A stretch of DNA of 64,000 bases from Spirodela intermedia (Eukaryota > Streptophyta > Magnoliopsida > Alismatales > Araceae). The notes beneath the pieces were generated by a model. It saw nothing but the letters and a program-made list of their open reading frames with translations, had not been told where the DNA came from and searched no databases. Location of the stretch: positions 659,169 through 723,168 of the forward strand of contig LR746276.1 in assembly GCA_902729315.2 (NCBI GenBank). Reading direction: 5' to 3'. A program made the position numbers and the translations under genes. The stretch's first letter is position 1. Each line of letters starts with the position of its first letter. Below are positions 61,070 to 64,000 of this stretch, in pieces.

Positions 61070-62370
61070 CAAGTGATGTAGGACTAAACCCCCGTCACAT
61101 CTTTCCTTAAAAGGCTTCGATGATTTTAATATTTAAAATATTTCTTATTTATAACAAAGATATATCATGATGACGTCACTTGATAAAGGCATTAGAGTAC
61201 TTATTTCAATCTCTCTTATGCAAGCGAGCAACTAGCACTAAGTTCAAATCCTCATAGAGTTAAAACTTATATTTTTATCTAATTATCACAATGTTCTTGA
61301 TCGTCGATGAAAGATTAAGTCGTCAAAATTGCTAGATTATCAATGAAAATCTCGTTAACATGATTCATGAAGTATTATTAGTAAAATTACTGAACGATTT
61401 GTGATAAAAAGATCGTGAATCTATTGAGTAAATCATCTCTGATTGATTGATGAATAAGCCATCATCGGGAAGAAGACGATCTGTTAAGAGATGAGCAATC
61501 ACTTCCTGAGAGCGTACTAGATGTGATGAAAAGCCTTTTCTTATTGTGTGGACTTGAGGATGAAGCTCCCTAACATGTGCTCCATCTCTATTCAACTCCT
61601 CTTCGTCGGGTGACAGTCGCTAGAGAGCGACATAGTTATTTTTTTTCAATTTTATTTAGTGACAGCCACTAGAGATGATTCTACGACCCATTTATTGATC
61701 TCTAGACTTAGCAAGGAGATCTAAAGATTGCCCATATCGTCTTTATCTAAGGAGAGCCTTCAAAGCTGTGGACACTATACGACGATCCTCTTGAATGCTT
61801 AGGATTCCAGTGCATTGTCGATGTATCGTCGCCGCAATTCTATAACTCTATTTTCTTACTTTCTACTTAATTTTCACTTCATTTAGTGATAATTTGTGTG
61901 ATTTAAATTTACTAAGCTATACTTCATTCAATTATGATTCTTTCAGTTTTTATAGATCTTAATTTGATCAATTAAATCATTTGTAATCACTTACGTAAGA
62001 ATCATCAGACATAACTCTATTTCCATCTGATTTGTATTCGTTGGGCACTAACGTCATCTTGATGTCCACACACCCTTATTTTCCTTTTTTGAGAATTTTA
62101 AATATATTTTATTTTCATTTCCTAATATAAAATTCATAAAAAATAATATTCTTTGAAGAAAATTCTGAATAATTACTTGATATTATATTACATTTTTGTG
62201 ATGGATTTGAAAAATTATTATTATTTTTAGAAGTTTTATTAAACTATAATTAATATATTTTTTCAAAATTACTTTTAAATATCTAAAAATTAGTATTTTC
62301 TAGTTTTATAAATTTTAAATTTACATAATTTACTATACAACAACTAAGTCACGTTAGGTGCTTTCAACAC
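61070..62370 (+). repeat. Dispersed ~1.3-kb repeat, inverted partner of 4040-5225
   Basis: Collinear on the plus strand with the reverse complement of 4040-5225. Shared blocks run from '(g/t)aggactaaac' near 61080 to 'tagttttataaattt(t)aaattta' near 62300-62330. It is a solo copy here, between duplication copies B and C, without adjoining gag-pol. That fits a solo LTR or a non-autonomous element. Confidence 0.75.
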
Positions 62371-62551
62371 TCTCTCATTCATGATAGAAGGATGAGTGAA
62401 CCATGTATAGAAAAGTCAAATATCAGACAGTAGAAGATGTCATCCAATGGAAGATGTGGAGGATAGAGAGACAATCAAAGACCTACGAAGATCTAGAAGT
62501 ATAGACCATGTAAGTGGAAGTAGGAACCAACAATCTATTAGGGGCATCAGC

Positions 62552-64000
62552 TATTATTCCCCTAATAGAGAAGATCATTCTCCATTCCTAATAGACAATT
62601 CTAGTGATCAACTTGTGCTTCTTAGCCTCCACTCTCAAGTGCCAACACTTACGCCTCAAGAGCCAGCACCTAGTGTAGAGATCAACACTTTTAGCTCATA
62701 ACAATATGTCAAATTTTGTTAACAAAATACCTTATCCTCTGCATGTGTACTCAAGAGCTTTAGGGGACTATAGATTGACAAGACATTTAAGTCAAGTTAT
62801 TGGGTTTAACAAGACACAATGCTATATGGAGCTGGCAGCTGATTCAGTTTGAAGATTTATTTGGGAAATTCTCGACCAACACACAATGAGGATATGGAGT
62901 AGTTCAAATGAATGCCCCTTGTACATCATCTATTGTTCATCATTTAGGAGGAGCAGCAATACTCAATGGGCAGACCAGCTTCAAAAGCTAGGATGGATCC
63001 ATAGCCCGTAGCATGGTAGATGACATGTAAATCGAGAGTAATGGAGTAGGCTGAAATGGATGCCTAGTGCACGGTAAGTAAACGCATACAAAGCCATTGA
63101 GGTGCTATGTAGAGCAGATTTTAGGTGGGCAATCCAAATGTCTATGAAACATCAAGATGATAGACAACAAATGTGTACAGAAGCCCTGATTGGTTCCGTT
63201 TTCTGGGCTTGGGCGTCAGAAACTAGGTCCAAGAAATGACTACGCCCGGAGAAGGCCACAAGTGGAAGCAACCGATGCTTTGGTCATTCAGTTGACTCCT
63301 TGCTGCCAGTCTGTATTTTCTGTCATGCTGGCAAAAACGGGAATGAAGTCAGTTGGGTGGCGAGGACAAAGGCTGCTGGAGCAAGGAGATAAATAGCTAG
63401 AGCGAGGCAGAGACATCGTAGGAAGCTGAGGCAGAGATAGCTGCGGGGCCCGTCTAGGTCCTTTTCTGGACCGAATCCTTGTTTATCTGTGCCCGCGTGG
63501 CAACCCACAGAGATCGTCAACGTTTCACACTGTGTACCCGAATGGCCCGTCAACGTTACACCGTTGACCTGCATGTGCGTACCCGAATGGCCCCCCACCT
63601 CTTGAGGGGGCCCGTCAGCGTTGGATGGGAAAGCGCTTCACGGCATTCTGCATTAATTGCGTTGACAAACTCACCCATCTCCCCAACCATCTCCCTGTCC
63701 CCTGTCCCCCCACCCCTCTCTCTCTCTCTCTCTCTATCTATCTCACCGGCTGGGTTGACTACCCAACCCCCCGCTCTCTCTCTCTCTCTCGACCTCGCTG
63801 GCTGGGTTGACTGTCCAACCATCTCCTTGTCTCCCCGTTGACGAAGACCTAATTGAATGACCAAACAAGGGAGGGACCGATAATATTGAAGGATAAGCGG
63901 ACTCTTCGTGTGAGGGCGATGGGCGTGAATGGCAGTTTTATACTTACAGGCCCACCGGTCCAAATCAGATTACTCTGGAAGGTTCCGTAGAAACACCAGG
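62552..64000 (+). repeat. Segmental duplication copy C (partial, runs off window)
   Basis: Begins at 'cccctaatagagaagatcattct', matching 45627 in copy A and 56590 in copy B. It continues collinearly through 'gggaaagcgcttcacggcattctgcatt' (near 63629) to 'ggttccgtagaaacacca' at the window end. A ~197-bp insertion (63250-63446) is unique to C. A short doubled block 'ctggctgggttgac' (63747 and 63799) is also seen. By comparison with B, a third GRP gene would start about 600 bases past the end. Confidence 0.85.
63250..63446. mobile_element. ~197-bp insertion unique to copy C
   Basis: Copy B reads continuously from 'gactaagcccgg' to 'cccgtctttgtcc'. In copy C these flanks are separated by about 197 bases with a short CCCG shared at both edges. 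The inserted DNA is not the same as the copy A insertion. Type unknown. Confidence 0.5.

Noticed and set aside
61210-61280. tRNA-like 'gttcaaatcc' box in the dispersed repeat
   Set aside because: No matching acceptor stem or D arm could be formed around it.
61365-61595. Minus-strand 76-residue ORF in the dispersed repeat
   Set aside because: The frame is not kept in the other copy of the repeat (4.0-5.2 kb), and there is no domain.

Overview
This window looks like a flowering-plant nuclear chromosome segment. Multi-exon genes with mostly GT-AG introns encode recognisable plant proteins, the intergenic DNA is AT-rich and carries decayed Ty3/gypsy elements, and (CT)n/(GA)n microsatellites are very abundant. 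Several first exons are strongly GC-rich (TTL, NPF, CCT, OSCA). That would fit a monocot or related lineage, but I cannot fix the taxon from sequence alone.

Layout, left to right. 1-6.2 kb: an 857-bp pyrimidine block, a degenerate gypsy element (about 1.5-4.0 kb) and a dispersed repeat (4.0-5.2 kb). 6.5-8.0 kb: a minus-strand NRT1/PTR-family (NPF) transporter gene with unusually short loops. 8.98-9.05 kb: a minus-strand tRNA-Gly(GCC). 9.5-44.7 kb: seven plus-strand genes in a gene-rich block. They are BUD31 (splicing factor), a mitochondrial-type bL35 ribosomal protein, a TTL-type TPR/thioredoxin-fold protein, a vacuolar-glucose/xylose-symporter-like MFS sugar transporter, a small basic protein resembling C11orf98, an OSCA1/CSC1 stress-gated cation channel, and choline-phosphate cytidylyltransferase (CCT). 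Their exons join in frame into proteins of 145, 168, 694, 508, 129, 767 and 333 residues, so all seven look intact.

44-64 kb: a local segmental duplication. The unit is the 3' part of CCT (+), then a small secreted glycine- and cysteine-rich protein gene (GRP, +), then an antisense relic of a pepsin-like aspartic protease (-). Copy A is 43.9-49.7 kb and contains the functional CCT 3' end. Copy B is 54.6-60.6 kb and contains a CCT pseudogene. A third, partial copy C starts near 62.55 kb and runs off the right edge, probably just short of its own GRP gene. A second gypsy relic (49.7-53.2 kb) separates A from B. A repeat matching the one at 4.0-5.2 kb, in the opposite orientation, lies between B and C.

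The genes do not form a pathway. They are ordinary neighbouring plant genes. The dynamic part is the GRP array at the right end, where the two intact GRP paralogues differ mainly in the length of their Tyr-Pro/Gly repeat tract. All exon boundaries were set by hand from splice consensus, frame continuity and remembered family sequences. No alignment or expression data were available.
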